The notes below the pieces were generated by a model, which saw only the letters and a program-made list of their open reading frames with translations, did not search any database and was not told where the DNA came from. Of a stretch of 64,000 nt of DNA, positions 7,623 to 15,608 are shown piece by piece; position 1 is the first letter of the stretch; every line of letters begins with the position of its first letter. A program made the translations under genes and the position numbers. Source of the DNA: Bordetella genomosp. 13 (GTDB taxonomy: Bacteria > Pseudomonadota > Gammaproteobacteria > Burkholderiales > Burkholderiaceae_B); NCBI RefSeq assembly GCF_002119665.1, contig NZ_CP021111.1:1922001-1986000 (forward strand), read 5' to 3'.

Positions 7623-9281
7623 TCAGACGCGGTTCCAGTCGAATGCGGCCTGCTCGCCCTTGCCGTACAGCTTCAGGGCGCCCTTCTCGCCGGCCGCGTT
7701 GGGCCGGTTGAAAATCCAGTTCTGCCAGGCGGTCAGCCGGCCGAAGATGCGGGTCTCCATGGTTTCGGCGGCACCGAAGCGCAGGTTGGCCTCGAGACCA
7801 GTCAGCGCATCGGGTGACAGCGCGCGGCGCTCTTCGAGCGCCATGCGCAGTTCGTCGTCCCAGTCGATCTCGTCGGGCGCGAAGGTGACCAGCCCAAGCT
7901 GCTCGGCCTGCGACGGCGACAGCGGCTGGCCCGTGCTGCGGCGCACGGCCTCCAGCGGCTCGGCCTCTTGGTGGAAGCGGCGCTGCAGGCGGCTTTGCCC
8001 GCTGACCATGGGATAGGCGCCGAAGTTGCGCTCGTTCAGCTGGATGCAGGCCGGCGACTGCCCCTGGCCGTCGTCCAGCATGTAGATGCGGTCGGCGGCC
8101 AGGGCCAGCTCGAACAGCGTGCCGGCGAAGCAGGAACCCGGCTCGATGCACGCGAACAGCGAACGTGAAGTGACGTCCAGACGCGCCAGCGTGCGGCGCA
8201 GCATGCCGGCCGTTTCGTTCACGAACCAGTGGCCGGCATGTTCCTGCAGCGCGGCGTCGGCGGCCAGCACGGCCTGCGCATCGCCTTCGGTCTTGAGCAG
8301 CCAGGTGCCGATGTCCAGTTCGTTGGTGCGCATGTAGAGGATGGCGTCGTCCAGTTCGCGCGCCATTTGCAGCGGCCACCAGCCCGCGCCCGCGGCCACG
8401 ATGGCGTCGATGCCCGTGGGCAGGTCCGCCTGCGGCGCGCGCACGGTCCAGGTGGCCAGGCGCTTTTCGCGGTCGATGCGCACGTCGACATAGCGGTACG
8501 CGATGCCGTCGGCGGAATCGGTGCGTTCCAGGCGCGTGAGCGCCACGCCCTGCGCCTGTGCCGGGCGGCGGCTGCCTTCGGCCAATTCGAGCGCGCGCGC
8601 CTTGACGGCGGCTTCGAACTGGGCCGGCTTGATGACGTCGTCGACCAGGCGCCAGGCCTTGGCGCGCTCGCCGCGCACGCCCTCCACCAGCGTGCAGAAG
8701 ATGTCGGCATGGTCGTGCCGCACGCGGCGCTTGTCGGTAACCCGCGTCAGCCCGCCCGTGCCCGGCAATACGCCCAGCAGCGGCACCTCGGGCAGCGCGA
8801 CGGCCGACGAACGGTCGTCCACCAGCAGGATCTCGTCGCAGGCCAGCGCCAGTTCATAACCGCCGCCCGCGCAGGCGCCGTTGAGCGCCGCCACGAACTT
8901 CAGGCCGCTATGACGGCTGGAATCTTCGATGCCGTTGCGCGTTTCGTTGGTGAATTTGCAGAAGTTCACCTTCCAGGCATGCGAGGACAGGCCCAGCATG
9001 AAGATGTTGGCGCCCGAGCAGAAGACGCGTTCCTTCATGCTGGTGACCACGACGGTGCGCACCGAGGGATGCTCGAAGCGGATGCGCTGCAAGGCGTCGT
9101 GCAGTTCGATGTCCACGCCCAGGTCGTAGGAATTGAGCTTCAGCTTGTAGCCCGGCCGCAGCCCGCCGTCTTCGGCCACGTCCATGGCCAGGGTGGCGAT
9201 GGGGCCATCGACGCTGAGGCGCCAATGGCGGTATTGATCCGGGGCGGTGCGGAACTCGACCGGCGCGGCATTGCTGTTCAT
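7623..9281 (-). CDS. boxC: 2,3-epoxybenzoyl-CoA dihydrolase BoxC
   Basis: A 552-residue member of the crotonase superfamily, about the known BoxC length and twice a usual enoyl-CoA hydratase. It hydrolyses the epoxide ring twice, giving 3,4-dehydroadipyl-CoA semialdehyde and formate. The first crotonase half carries VFCSGANIFML (87-96) and NGACAGGGYELALACDE (134-150), which make the oxyanion hole, and LPEVPLLGVLPGTGGLTR (163-180). The second half keeps the fold with AGTLFELALAADRIYML. The ribosome site GAGGAGACC precedes the ATG. It is the first gene of boxCBA and its promoter carries BoxR-type operator sites. Confidence 0.96.
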   Translation of the reverse strand: MNSNAAPVEFRTAPDQYRHWRLSVDGPIATLAMDVAEDGGLRPGYKLKLNSYDLGVDIELHDALQRIRFEHPSVRTVVVTSMKERVFCSGANIFMLGLSSHAWKVNFCKFTNETRNGIEDSSRHSGLKFVAALNGACAGGGYELALACDEILLVDDRSSAVALPEVPLLGVLPGTGGLTRVTDKRRVRHDHADIFCTLVEGVRGERAKAWRLVDDVIKPAQFEAAVKARALELAEGSRRPAQAQGVALTRLERTDSADGIAYRYVDVRIDREKRLATWTVRAPQADLPTGIDAIVAAGAGWWPLQMARELDDAILYMRTNELDIGTWLLKTEGDAQAVLAADAALQEHAGHWFVNETAGMLRRTLARLDVTSRSLFACIEPGSCFAGTLFELALAADRIYMLDDGQGQSPACIQLNERNFGAYPMVSGQSRLQRRFHQEAEPLEAVRRSTGQPLSPSQAEQLGLVTFAPDEIDWDDELRMALEERRALSPDALTGLEANLRFGAAETMETRIFGRLTAWQNWIFNRPNAAGEKGALKLYGKGEQAAFDWNRV

Positions 9282-9308
9282 GTTGGGTCTCCTCTACCAG
9301 CAGAATAC

Positions 9309-9331
9309 TGCATGACATGCAGAATAATGCA
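9309..9331. promoter_or_regulatory. BoxR operator overlapping the boxC promoter
   Basis: Three TGCA tetramers at 9309-9312, 9318-9321 and 9328-9331; the last two are exactly six bases apart, giving the TGCA-N6-TGCA operator described for BoxR of Azoarcus. The pair overlaps the boxC -10 box, so bound BoxR would block RNA polymerase until benzoyl-CoA releases it. Confidence 0.75.
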
Positions 9332-9349
9332 TCGCTTCACGGTGGTCAA
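9321..9349 (-). promoter_or_regulatory. Sigma-70 promoter of boxCBA
   Basis: Read on the minus strand: -35 TTGACC (9344-9349), a 17-base spacer, and -10 TATTCT (9321-9326), about 40 bases upstream of boxC. This is one of the best consensus matches in the window and coincides with the BoxR sites. Confidence 0.7.
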
Positions 9350-9356
9350 CAAAATG

Positions 9357-9370
9357 TGCACCAAAGTGCA
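9357..9370. promoter_or_regulatory. Second BoxR-type operator upstream of the boxC promoter
   Basis: A second exact TGCA-N6-TGCA (TGCA at 9357-9360 and 9367-9370), just upstream of the boxC -35 box and on the side of the divergent MFS gene. It could allow cooperative binding or looping with the promoter-overlapping site, or control of the MFS gene. Confidence 0.65.
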
Positions 9371-9530
9371 GGTGACGCGCCCGTCGCGCCGTTCGCTGCT
9401 ACCGCCACGATTCCGGTAACGGCGCCCGGGTATAAGCTCCCCAACTTGGCCATACCCCGCATCGACTCATGCAGACGCCCTACCGCCGCCCCGTCACCCG
9501 CACCGTTACGCCCAGCCTGCGAGGCGCCCG

Positions 9531-10745
9531 ATGAAGGTCGCCGGCTCTGCGGCGACGCCGTCGTCCGCCCGTCCCGGCATCCCCCGAAGCGTCTGGGCGC
9601 TGGGCTTCGTCTCGATGCTGATGGACATCTCGTCGGAGATGATTCACGCGCTGCTGCCGCTTTACATGGTCGCGGTGCTGGGCACCTCGGTGCTGGCCGT
9701 GGGCATCATCGAAGGCATCGCGGAAGCCACCGCCTCCATTACCAAGGTGTTCTCGGGCGCCTTGAGCGACAGGCTGGGCAGGCGCAAACTGCTTACCGTC
9801 ATCGGCTACGGCCTGGCGGCCGTGACCAAGCCCGTGTTTCCGCTGGCCACCGGGCTGGAGTGGCTGGTCGGGGCCCGCTTCGTCGACCGCATCGGCAAGG
9901 GCATCCGCGGCGCGCCGCGCGACGCGCTGATCGCCGACGTCACCGAACCGGCGATGCGCGGCGCCGCCTTCGGACTGCGCCAGACGCTGGACACCTTCGG
10001 CGCGTTCATCGGCCCGCTGTTGGCCATCGGGCTGATGTGGCTGACGGCCAGCCACTACCAATCCATCTTCTGGGTCGCGGTGATACCGGCCTTCCTGGCG
10101 GTGGGCGTGCTGGCGATATTCGTGCGCGAGCCCGCCCGGCCGCCCGGCACACGCGTCGTGCGCGCGCCCCTGTCCCGCCGCGAGCTGGCGCGCCTGGGCG
10201 CCGCGTATTGGTCGGTGGTGGCCGTGGCGGTCATCTTCACGCTGGCGCGTTTCAGCGAGGCCTTCCTGATCCTACGGGCGCAGTCGGCCGGCGTGGATGC
10301 CGTCTGGACCCCGGCGGTGCTGGTGGTGATGTCCTTGGCGTTCTCGCTGTCGGCCTACCCGGCGGGCGCGCTGTCCGACCGCCACGGGCGCCTGGGCATG
10401 ATGGCCATCGGCCTGTTGCTGCTGGTCGCGGCCGACCTCGTGCTGGCCTTCATGCCTGGCCTCGCCGGCCTGGGTGCGGGCGTGGTGCTGTGGGGGCTGC
10501 ACATGGGCTTTACGCAGGGACTGTTCGGCGCCCTGATCGCCGATCACGCGCCGCCCGAACTGCGTGGCACGGCATTCGGCGCCTTCAATCTGATGACGGG
10601 CGTGGCGCTGCTGCTGGCCAGTGTGCTGGCCGGCGCCCTATGGGACAAGCTGGGCTATCAGGGCACCTTTCTGGCGGGCGCGGTGCTGGCCGGCGCCGCC
10701 TTGCTGGCGTTGCCGTGGCTGCGCAGGCGGCTGGCGCGGCCCTGA
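9531..10745 (+). CDS. Major facilitator superfamily transporter
   Basis: A 404-residue inner-membrane protein with twelve hydrophobic segments. The A-motif-like loop SGALSDRLGRRKLL near residues 82-95 and its counterpart AGALSDRHGRLGMM in the second half are the MFS signature. The first segment contains the acidic MLMDISSEMIHALLP stretch, seen in a common but poorly characterised proteobacterial MFS subfamily; the substrate cannot be read from the sequence. It is divergent from boxC and convergent with boxR, lying between the two box transcription units, so aromatic-acid uptake or efflux is a reasonable guess. A TATAAG at 9430-9435 may be its -10 box. Confidence 0.85.
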   Translation: MKVAGSAATPSSARPGIPRSVWALGFVSMLMDISSEMIHALLPLYMVAVLGTSVLAVGIIEGIAEATASITKVFSGALSDRLGRRKLLTVIGYGLAAVTKPVFPLATGLEWLVGARFVDRIGKGIRGAPRDALIADVTEPAMRGAAFGLRQTLDTFGAFIGPLLAIGLMWLTASHYQSIFWVAVIPAFLAVGVLAIFVREPARPPGTRVVRAPLSRRELARLGAAYWSVVAVAVIFTLARFSEAFLILRAQSAGVDAVWTPAVLVVMSLAFSLSAYPAGALSDRHGRLGMMAIGLLLLVAADLVLAFMPGLAGLGAGVVLWGLHMGFTQGLFGALIADHAPPELRGTAFGAFNLMTGVALLLASVLAGALWDKLGYQGTFLAGAVLAGAALLALPWLRRRLARP

Positions 10746-10832
10746 AACGATACGGGCCATGCCCCTGCAGGATGCCCGCGCAGCGGCTTGCGCCTGGCCA
10801 GGGGCTCGGTGTCTGCGGACAAGCTTGTGCGC

Positions 10833-11735
10833 CTACAACGGCAGCCCGCCCGCCTTGCGCACCTGCGTGCGCAGGCCGGCGAAGCACTCCTGCAGATCGA
10901 GATTGCTGGTGGGCCACGTGAGATCGGCCTTGGCATAGAAGGCCTCGCGCCCGGCCAGGATGCGCTTCAGATCCGCCATGGCTTCGTTGTTGCCCGACAT
11001 CGGGCGGAAGTCGCCCTGCGCCATGACGCGGCTCATGTGTTCCTCGGGCGTGGCCCGCAGCCACACCGTATAACAATGCGCCAGCAGCAGGTTGTAGGTG
11101 GCGGGCTCGGAGACCAGCCCGCCCGGTGTGGCCAGCACCATTTCGGGATACAGCTGCACGGCCTCTTCCAGCGCGCGCCGCTCGTAGCGGCGGTAGGCGT
11201 TGGGGCCGTACAGGTTGTGGATTTCGAGGATGCCGCAACCGGCCACGCGCTCGATCTCGCGATTCAGCTCGACGAACGGATAGCCCAGGTCTTCGGCCAG
11301 CATCTGGCCCAGCGTGGACTTGCCCGCGCCCCGCAGGCCGATCAGCGCGATGCGCTGGAAGCGGTTGGGCCGCTGCGAGCCGGCGCCGAACAGCTGGGTC
11401 AGCGACTCGCGCGCGCGCTGCAGGTCGGATTCGCTGCGGCCGCTGAGCAGTTCGCGGATCAGCAGCCATTCGGGCGATTCGGTGGTGACGTCGCCCACCA
11501 GTTCGGCCAGCGCGCAATTGAACGCGCGCGCGATCTGCAGCAACACCAGCACCGAGGCATTGCCCACGCCGTGTTCGAGATTGGCCAGGTGACGCTCGGA
11601 CACGCCGGTGGCCTGCGCCAGGCTTTTGCGCGTCATGCCGCGGATGGCGCGCAGGCGGCGCACGCGCTCGCCCAGCGCCACCAGGAAAGGCTCGCGCCGC
11701 GGTTCGGAAGGCGCCATATCGAGCGCTTGAGTCAT
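10833..11735 (-). CDS. boxR: Benzoyl-CoA-responsive transcriptional repressor BoxR
   Basis: A 300-residue two-domain regulator. Residues 22-80 are an XRE-type helix-turn-helix (RKSLAQATGVSERHLANLE). Residues 126-290 are a shikimate-kinase-like domain with an intact Walker A loop GLRGAGKST (133-141) and the REIERVAG and ATPGGLVS segments of that fold. In Azoarcus BoxR this second domain binds benzoyl-CoA rather than acting in aromatic amino acid synthesis. That combination, and the position next to boxD and the ligase, make the assignment firm. Its own promoter overlaps a near-match operator, implying autoregulation together with the divergent operon. BzdR of the anaerobic pathway has a similar architecture, but the neighbours are box genes. 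Confidence 0.95.
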   Translation of the reverse strand: MTQALDMAPSEPRREPFLVALGERVRRLRAIRGMTRKSLAQATGVSERHLANLEHGVGNASVLVLLQIARAFNCALAELVGDVTTESPEWLLIRELLSGRSESDLQRARESLTQLFGAGSQRPNRFQRIALIGLRGAGKSTLGQMLAEDLGYPFVELNREIERVAGCGILEIHNLYGPNAYRRYERRALEEAVQLYPEMVLATPGGLVSEPATYNLLLAHCYTVWLRATPEEHMSRVMAQGDFRPMSGNNEAMADLKRILAGREAFYAKADLTWPTSNLDLQECFAGLRTQVRKAGGLPL

Positions 11736-11777
11736 GACTGTTCGTTGCTCCGCAATAACCCTTAGATCGCAGTTTCA

Positions 11778-11791
11778 TGCACTATAATGCT
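11778..11791. promoter_or_regulatory. Near-match BoxR operator in the boxR/boxD divergent region
   Basis: TGCA (11778-11781), six bases, then TGCT (11788-11791): one mismatch from TGCA-N6-TGCA. It covers the -10 box of the boxR promoter and touches the -35 box of the rightward promoter, so one bound BoxR dimer could control both directions. Confidence 0.6.
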
Positions 11792-11808
11792 TGACGCGTC
11801 TTCGTCAA
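11781..11808 (-). promoter_or_regulatory. Promoter of boxR
   Basis: Read leftward: -35 TTGACG (11803-11808), 16-base spacer, -10 TATAGT (11781-11786), about 45 bases upstream of the boxR start. It interlocks with the rightward promoter; the two -35 boxes form the inverted repeat TTGACG-N6-CGTCAA. Confidence 0.6.
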
Positions 11809-11819
11809 AGCACTATTTT
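11791..11819 (+). promoter_or_regulatory. Promoter of the DUF4863-boxD-ligase-ABC operon
   Basis: Read rightward: -35 TTGACG (11791-11796), 17-base spacer, -10 TATTTT (11814-11819), about 95 bases before the DUF4863 start. A TATAAT at 11783-11788 is a rival -10 but lacks a good -35 partner. Confidence 0.55.
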
Positions 11820-11914
11820 TCCAAAAACTGACGCACATCATCAGGCGGACAGGCACGAAGAAGCAGTGGAATTCATGCCGCAACCGCCCGCGCACAGTGT
11901 AAAGGAGACAAGCA

Positions 11915-12424
11915 ATGAGCCAGCCCGGCACCCACCCCGACGCAGGCCAACCCGCCAGCACGCCGGAACAGTTCCGCGCGCTGATCCGGCAGGTCACCGA
12001 TCGCATTGCCGGCGCGCCGCTGGACGCCCGGCTGCAAGCGCGGCTGAACCAGGATTTTGGGCCGGGCAGCGCGCAATACCAGGACATCTTTCTCGCCTGT
12101 CGAAGCGCCATCGAAGCCGGCTGGATGTGCGAGCGCGAAGGCGGCGGCGTCCGCTACGGCCGCGTCATCAAGCCGGCCGACGACCTGGCCGGCTTCTCGG
12201 TCGACGTGGTCGACATGGACGACCTGGCCGGCCCCCACCACTCCCATCCGAACGGCGAGATCGACCTGATCATGCCGCTGGACGCGGCCGCGCGCTTCGA
12301 CGGCCGGGGCGCCGGGTGGCTGGTCTATGGGCCCGGCTCGGCGCATCGCCCCACCGTCACCCAGGGGCGCGCCCTGGTGCTGTACCTGCTGCCGCAGGGC
12401 GCCATCGAGTTCACCCGCCACTAG
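11915..12424 (+). CDS. DUF4863 family protein, related to 4-hydroxylaminobenzoate lyase
   Basis: A 169-residue soluble protein with strong ribosome site AAAGGAGACAAGCA. It belongs to the DUF4863 family, whose studied members (PnbB type) convert 4-hydroxylaminobenzoate to protocatechuate and ammonium. The central GPHHSHPNGEIDLIMP segment (about residues 106-121) carries a cluster of three His plus Glu, a likely metal or catalytic site in a cupin-like fold. It is the first gene of the operon and only 10 bp from boxD. Benzoate oxidation needs no such reaction, so it may handle a substituted benzoate or have another role; I do not claim the lyase activity. Confidence 0.8.
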   Translation: MSQPGTHPDAGQPASTPEQFRALIRQVTDRIAGAPLDARLQARLNQDFGPGSAQYQDIFLACRSAIEAGWMCEREGGGVRYGRVIKPADDLAGFSVDVVDMDDLAGPHHSHPNGEIDLIMPLDAAARFDGRGAGWLVYGPGSAHRPTVTQGRALVLYLLPQGAIEFTRH

Positions 12425-12434
12425 AGAGGCCGCC

Positions 12435-14003
12435 TTGTCCCTGCATACGCTATCCAACTACCTGGGCGGCCGCTGGCTGGACGGCCAGGGCGCGGGCGCC
12501 ACCTTGCGCGATCCCGTCACCGGCGAAGCGCTGGCGCGGGCCAGCAGCGCCGGACTAGACCTCGCCGCCGGCTTCGATCATGCCCGCCGCCACGGCGGCG
12601 CGGCACTGCGAGCGTTGGGCTACGCGGGGCGCGCGGCGATGCTGGCGCGGCTGGCCGAGGCGCTGCAGACCCACCGCGACAAGTACTACGACATCGCCCT
12701 GCGCAATTCGGGCACCGTACGCAACGACTCCGCCGTGGACATCGACGGGGCCCTGTACACCCTGGGCTACTACGCCAGGCTGGGCGCGACGCTGGAAGGC
12801 GGGGCGCTGCGCCTGGACGGCGAGCAGGCAGCACTGGCCAAGAACGACGCCTATGCCTCGCAGCACGTGCTGGCGCCGGTGCGCGGACTGGCCCTGCTGA
12901 TCAACGCCTTCAACTTCCCGGCCTGGGGGCTGTGGGAAAAAGCCGCCCCCGCGCTGCTGTCCGGCGTGCCCATCGTGCTGAAGCCGGCCACCGCCACCGC
13001 GTGGCTGGCGCACGAGATGGTGCGCGACGCCATTGCGGCCGACGTGCTGCCGCCCGGCGCGCTCAGCGTCGTTTGCGGCGGCGCCGACGGACTGCTCGAC
13101 GCGCTGCATCCACTGGACCTGCTGTCCTTCACGGGATCGGCCGACACCGCTGCCCGGCTGCGCGCGCATCCGCGCCTGGCGCATGACGGCGTGCGGCTCA
13201 ATGCCGAAACCGACAGCGTCAACAGCGCCATCCTCGGCCCCGATGCCGCCCCCGGCGCTCCCGCCTTCGACAGCCTGGTGCGAGAGGCCGTCCGCGAAAT
13301 CACCGTGAAGTCGGGCCAGAAATGCACGGCCATCCGCCGCATCATGGTGCCGAGCGCCCACTACCAGGCCACCGCCGAGGCCATCGCGGCCAGGCTGGAA
13401 GAGGTCACCGTGGGCAATCCCCGCAATGAATCCGTGCGCATGGGCGCGCTGGTCAGCCGCGCGCAGTTCGACGCCGTGCAGGCCGGCCTGGCTGGCCTGC
13501 GCGCCGACAGCGACGTGCTGTTCGACGGCGGCAGCGTCGCGCTGGTCGACGCCGATCCGGCGGTGGCCACCTGCATGGCGCCGTGGCTGCTGGGCGCGCC
13601 CGACCCCGACGCCCATCCCTCCGCGCACCACACCGAGGTCTTCGGGCCCGTGGCCACGCTGCTGCCCTATCGCGATGTCGATCACGCCTGGGACATGGCC
13701 AGGCGCGGCCAGGGCTCGCTGGTGGTATCGGCCTACAGCGATGACACGGGTTTCCTGGCCCGCACCGCCGCCGAACTGGCCGACAGCCACGGCCGCGTGC
13801 ATCTGGTCAGCCCCGAAGCGGCGCGCGCGCATACCGGCCATGGCAACGTGATGCCGCAGTCCATGCATGGCGGGCCCGGCCGCGCCGGCGGCGGCGAAGA
13901 GCTGGGCGGGCTGCGGGCGCTGGGCTTCTATCACCGGCGTTGCGCGGTACAGGGCGCGCCCGGGCGGCTGCGCGCGCTGGATGTCTCGCCGCGCACGGAC
14001 TGA
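12435..14003 (+). CDS. boxD: 3,4-dehydroadipyl-CoA semialdehyde dehydrogenase BoxD
   Basis: A 522-residue aldehyde dehydrogenase of the PaaZ-like branch. It oxidises the ring-opening product of BoxC to 3,4-dehydroadipyl-CoA with NADP+. Key residues are in place: catalytic Cys297 in KSGQKCTAIRR, general base Glu258 in LNAETDS, the nucleotide-loop FTGS at 232-235 and the substrate-channel INAFNFPAWGLWEK block at 156-169. The start is a TTG at 12435 with AGAGAGG five bases ahead; no ATG fits, and MSLHTLSNYLGGRWLDG is a typical family N-terminus. It is tightly coupled to the gene before it and 45 bp before the ligase. Confidence 0.94.
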   Translation: MSLHTLSNYLGGRWLDGQGAGATLRDPVTGEALARASSAGLDLAAGFDHARRHGGAALRALGYAGRAAMLARLAEALQTHRDKYYDIALRNSGTVRNDSAVDIDGALYTLGYYARLGATLEGGALRLDGEQAALAKNDAYASQHVLAPVRGLALLINAFNFPAWGLWEKAAPALLSGVPIVLKPATATAWLAHEMVRDAIAADVLPPGALSVVCGGADGLLDALHPLDLLSFTGSADTAARLRAHPRLAHDGVRLNAETDSVNSAILGPDAAPGAPAFDSLVREAVREITVKSGQKCTAIRRIMVPSAHYQATAEAIAARLEEVTVGNPRNESVRMGALVSRAQFDAVQAGLAGLRADSDVLFDGGSVALVDADPAVATCMAPWLLGAPDPDAHPSAHHTEVFGPVATLLPYRDVDHAWDMARRGQGSLVVSAYSDDTGFLARTAAELADSHGRVHLVSPEAARAHTGHGNVMPQSMHGGPGRAGGGEELGGLRALGFYHRRCAVQGAPGRLRALDVSPRTD

Positions 14004-14048
14004 AGCCGCGGCGCACGGCCCGCACCCACACAAGAACCGGAGACAAGC

Positions 14049-15608
14049 ATGAACCACTGCCCCGCCGAACTGAATTTCGCCAGCCACCTGGCCGCGCTGA
14101 ATGCCGCGCGGGCGGCCAAGACGGCCTATATCGACGACCAGCGCCGCCTCACCTACGGCGAACTGGCCGAGCGCGTGGCGCGCTGCGCCGGCCTGCTGCG
14201 CGGCCTGGGCCTGCGCCGCGAGGAACGGGTGCTGCTGCTGATGCACGACACGGTGGACTGGCCCGTGGCCTTCCTGGGCGCGCTGCACGCCGGCGTGGTG
14301 CCGGTGGCGGTGAACACGCTGCTCACGCCCGACGACTACGCCTATATCCTGCAGCACAGCCGCTCGCGCGCCGCGCTCGTGTCGGGCCCCTTGCTGCCGG
14401 TGCTGCAGGCCGCAATGGCGCAAGGCGCGGGCGACCTCGAGCACATCGTGGTGTCGCAGCCCGGGGGCACGCTGGCGCCGAACGTACACGACTTCGACAC
14501 GCTGCTGTCGGCCGCGCCCACCGTGCCGGCCGTGCGCACGTTGGCCGATGAAATCGCGTTCTGGCTGTATTCGTCCGGCTCCACCGGCAAGCCCAAGGGC
14601 GTGGTGCACACGCACGGCAACCTGTGGCATACCGCCGAGCTGTATGCCAAGCCCGTGCTCGGCATCCGCGAGGACGACGTGGTGTTCTCGGCCGCCAAGC
14701 TGTTCTTCGCGTATGGCCTGGGCAACGGACTTACCTTTCCGCTGTCGGTGGGCGCCACCACGGTGCTGATGGGCGAACGGCCCACGCCGCAGGCGGTGTT
14801 CAAGCGCCTGGTCACGCATCGTCCCACCATCTTCTACGGCGTGCCCACGCTGTACGCGGGCATGCTGGCCGCGCCCGACCTGCCGTCTCGCGACCAAGTG
14901 GCGCTGCGCGTCTGTGCCTCCGCCGGCGAGGCGCTGCCGCGCGACATCGGCGACCGCTTCACGCGGCATTTCGGCTGCGAGATCCTCGACGGCATCGGCT
15001 CCACCGAGATGCTGCACATCTTCCTGTCCAACCGCAGCGGCGACCTGCGCTACGGCACCACCGGCAAGCCCGTGCCCGGCTACGAAGTGCAGCTGCGCGA
15101 CGACGCGGGGCAGCCCGTGCCGCCCGGCGCCATCGGCGACCTGTACATCAAGGGCCCCAGCACCGCGCTGATGTACTGGAACAACCGCGACAAGACCCGC
15201 CAGTGCTTCCTGGGCGACTGGCTGAAAAGCGGCGACAAGTACATCTGCGACGCCGACGGCTACTACACGTACGCGGGCCGCAGCGACGACATGATCAAGG
15301 TCAGCGGACAGTACGTCTCGCCGGTCGAGGTCGAGAACGTGCTCATCCAGCACGAGGCCGTGCTCGAGGCCGCCGTCATCGGCGTGCCCGACCACGACGG
15401 CCTGGTCAAGACCAAGGCCTACGTGGTGCTGCGGCCGGGCTTCCAGCCGGACGACAACACGGGCGCGGCGCTGCAGCAGTACGTGAAGCAGCACCTGGCT
15501 CCCTTCAAGTATCCGCGCCAGATCAACTTCACCGAAGAACTGCCCAAGACCGCCACGGGCAAGATCCAGCGGTTCCGCCTGCGGCAGCTCGAAGAGGCCA
15601 CGCTGTGA
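14049..15608 (+). CDS. bclA: Benzoate-CoA ligase
   Basis: A 519-residue ANL-family enzyme that uses ATP and CoA to make benzoyl-CoA, the entry step and the source of the BoxR inducer. The P-loop-like YSSGSTGKPKG is at 174-184, the aromatic pocket region includes KLFFAYGLGNGLTFP, and DGIGSTEMLHIF is the A5 motif. The C-terminal GRSDDMIKVSG hinge and the catalytic lysine in PKTATGKIQRF (Lys505) are present. Length and motifs match benzoate-CoA ligases of Thauera, Azoarcus and Rhodopseudomonas rather than general acyl-CoA synthetases. Ligases of this type may also accept fluorobenzoates or other small aromatic acids. Confidence 0.94.
   Translation: MNHCPAELNFASHLAALNAARAAKTAYIDDQRRLTYGELAERVARCAGLLRGLGLRREERVLLLMHDTVDWPVAFLGALHAGVVPVAVNTLLTPDDYAYILQHSRSRAALVSGPLLPVLQAAMAQGAGDLEHIVVSQPGGTLAPNVHDFDTLLSAAPTVPAVRTLADEIAFWLYSSGSTGKPKGVVHTHGNLWHTAELYAKPVLGIREDDVVFSAAKLFFAYGLGNGLTFPLSVGATTVLMGERPTPQAVFKRLVTHRPTIFYGVPTLYAGMLAAPDLPSRDQVALRVCASAGEALPRDIGDRFTRHFGCEILDGIGSTEMLHIFLSNRSGDLRYGTTGKPVPGYEVQLRDDAGQPVPPGAIGDLYIKGPSTALMYWNNRDKTRQCFLGDWLKSGDKYICDADGYYTYAGRSDDMIKVSGQYVSPVEVENVLIQHEAVLEAAVIGVPDHDGLVKTKAYVVLRPGFQPDDNTGAALQQYVKQHLAPFKYPRQINFTEELPKTATGKIQRFRLRQLEEATL

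Noticed and set aside
3742..8016. A 1424-codon open frame on the plus strand across the box genes, the longest frame in the window
   Set aside because: It lies antisense to TauE, boxA, boxB and boxC, all of which have clear homologous motifs. Its translation is a His/Gln/Arg/Gly-rich shadow of high-GC codons, with no domain and no ribosome site.
11783..11788. TATAAT as the main -10 box of the rightward box operon
   Set aside because: It is a perfect hexamer, but no acceptable -35 lies 16-18 bases upstream; TTGACG-N17-TATTTT just downstream is a better promoter.
12555..15494. A 979-codon minus-strand frame
   Set aside because: Antisense to boxD and benzoate-CoA ligase; biased shadow composition typical of GC-rich third positions.
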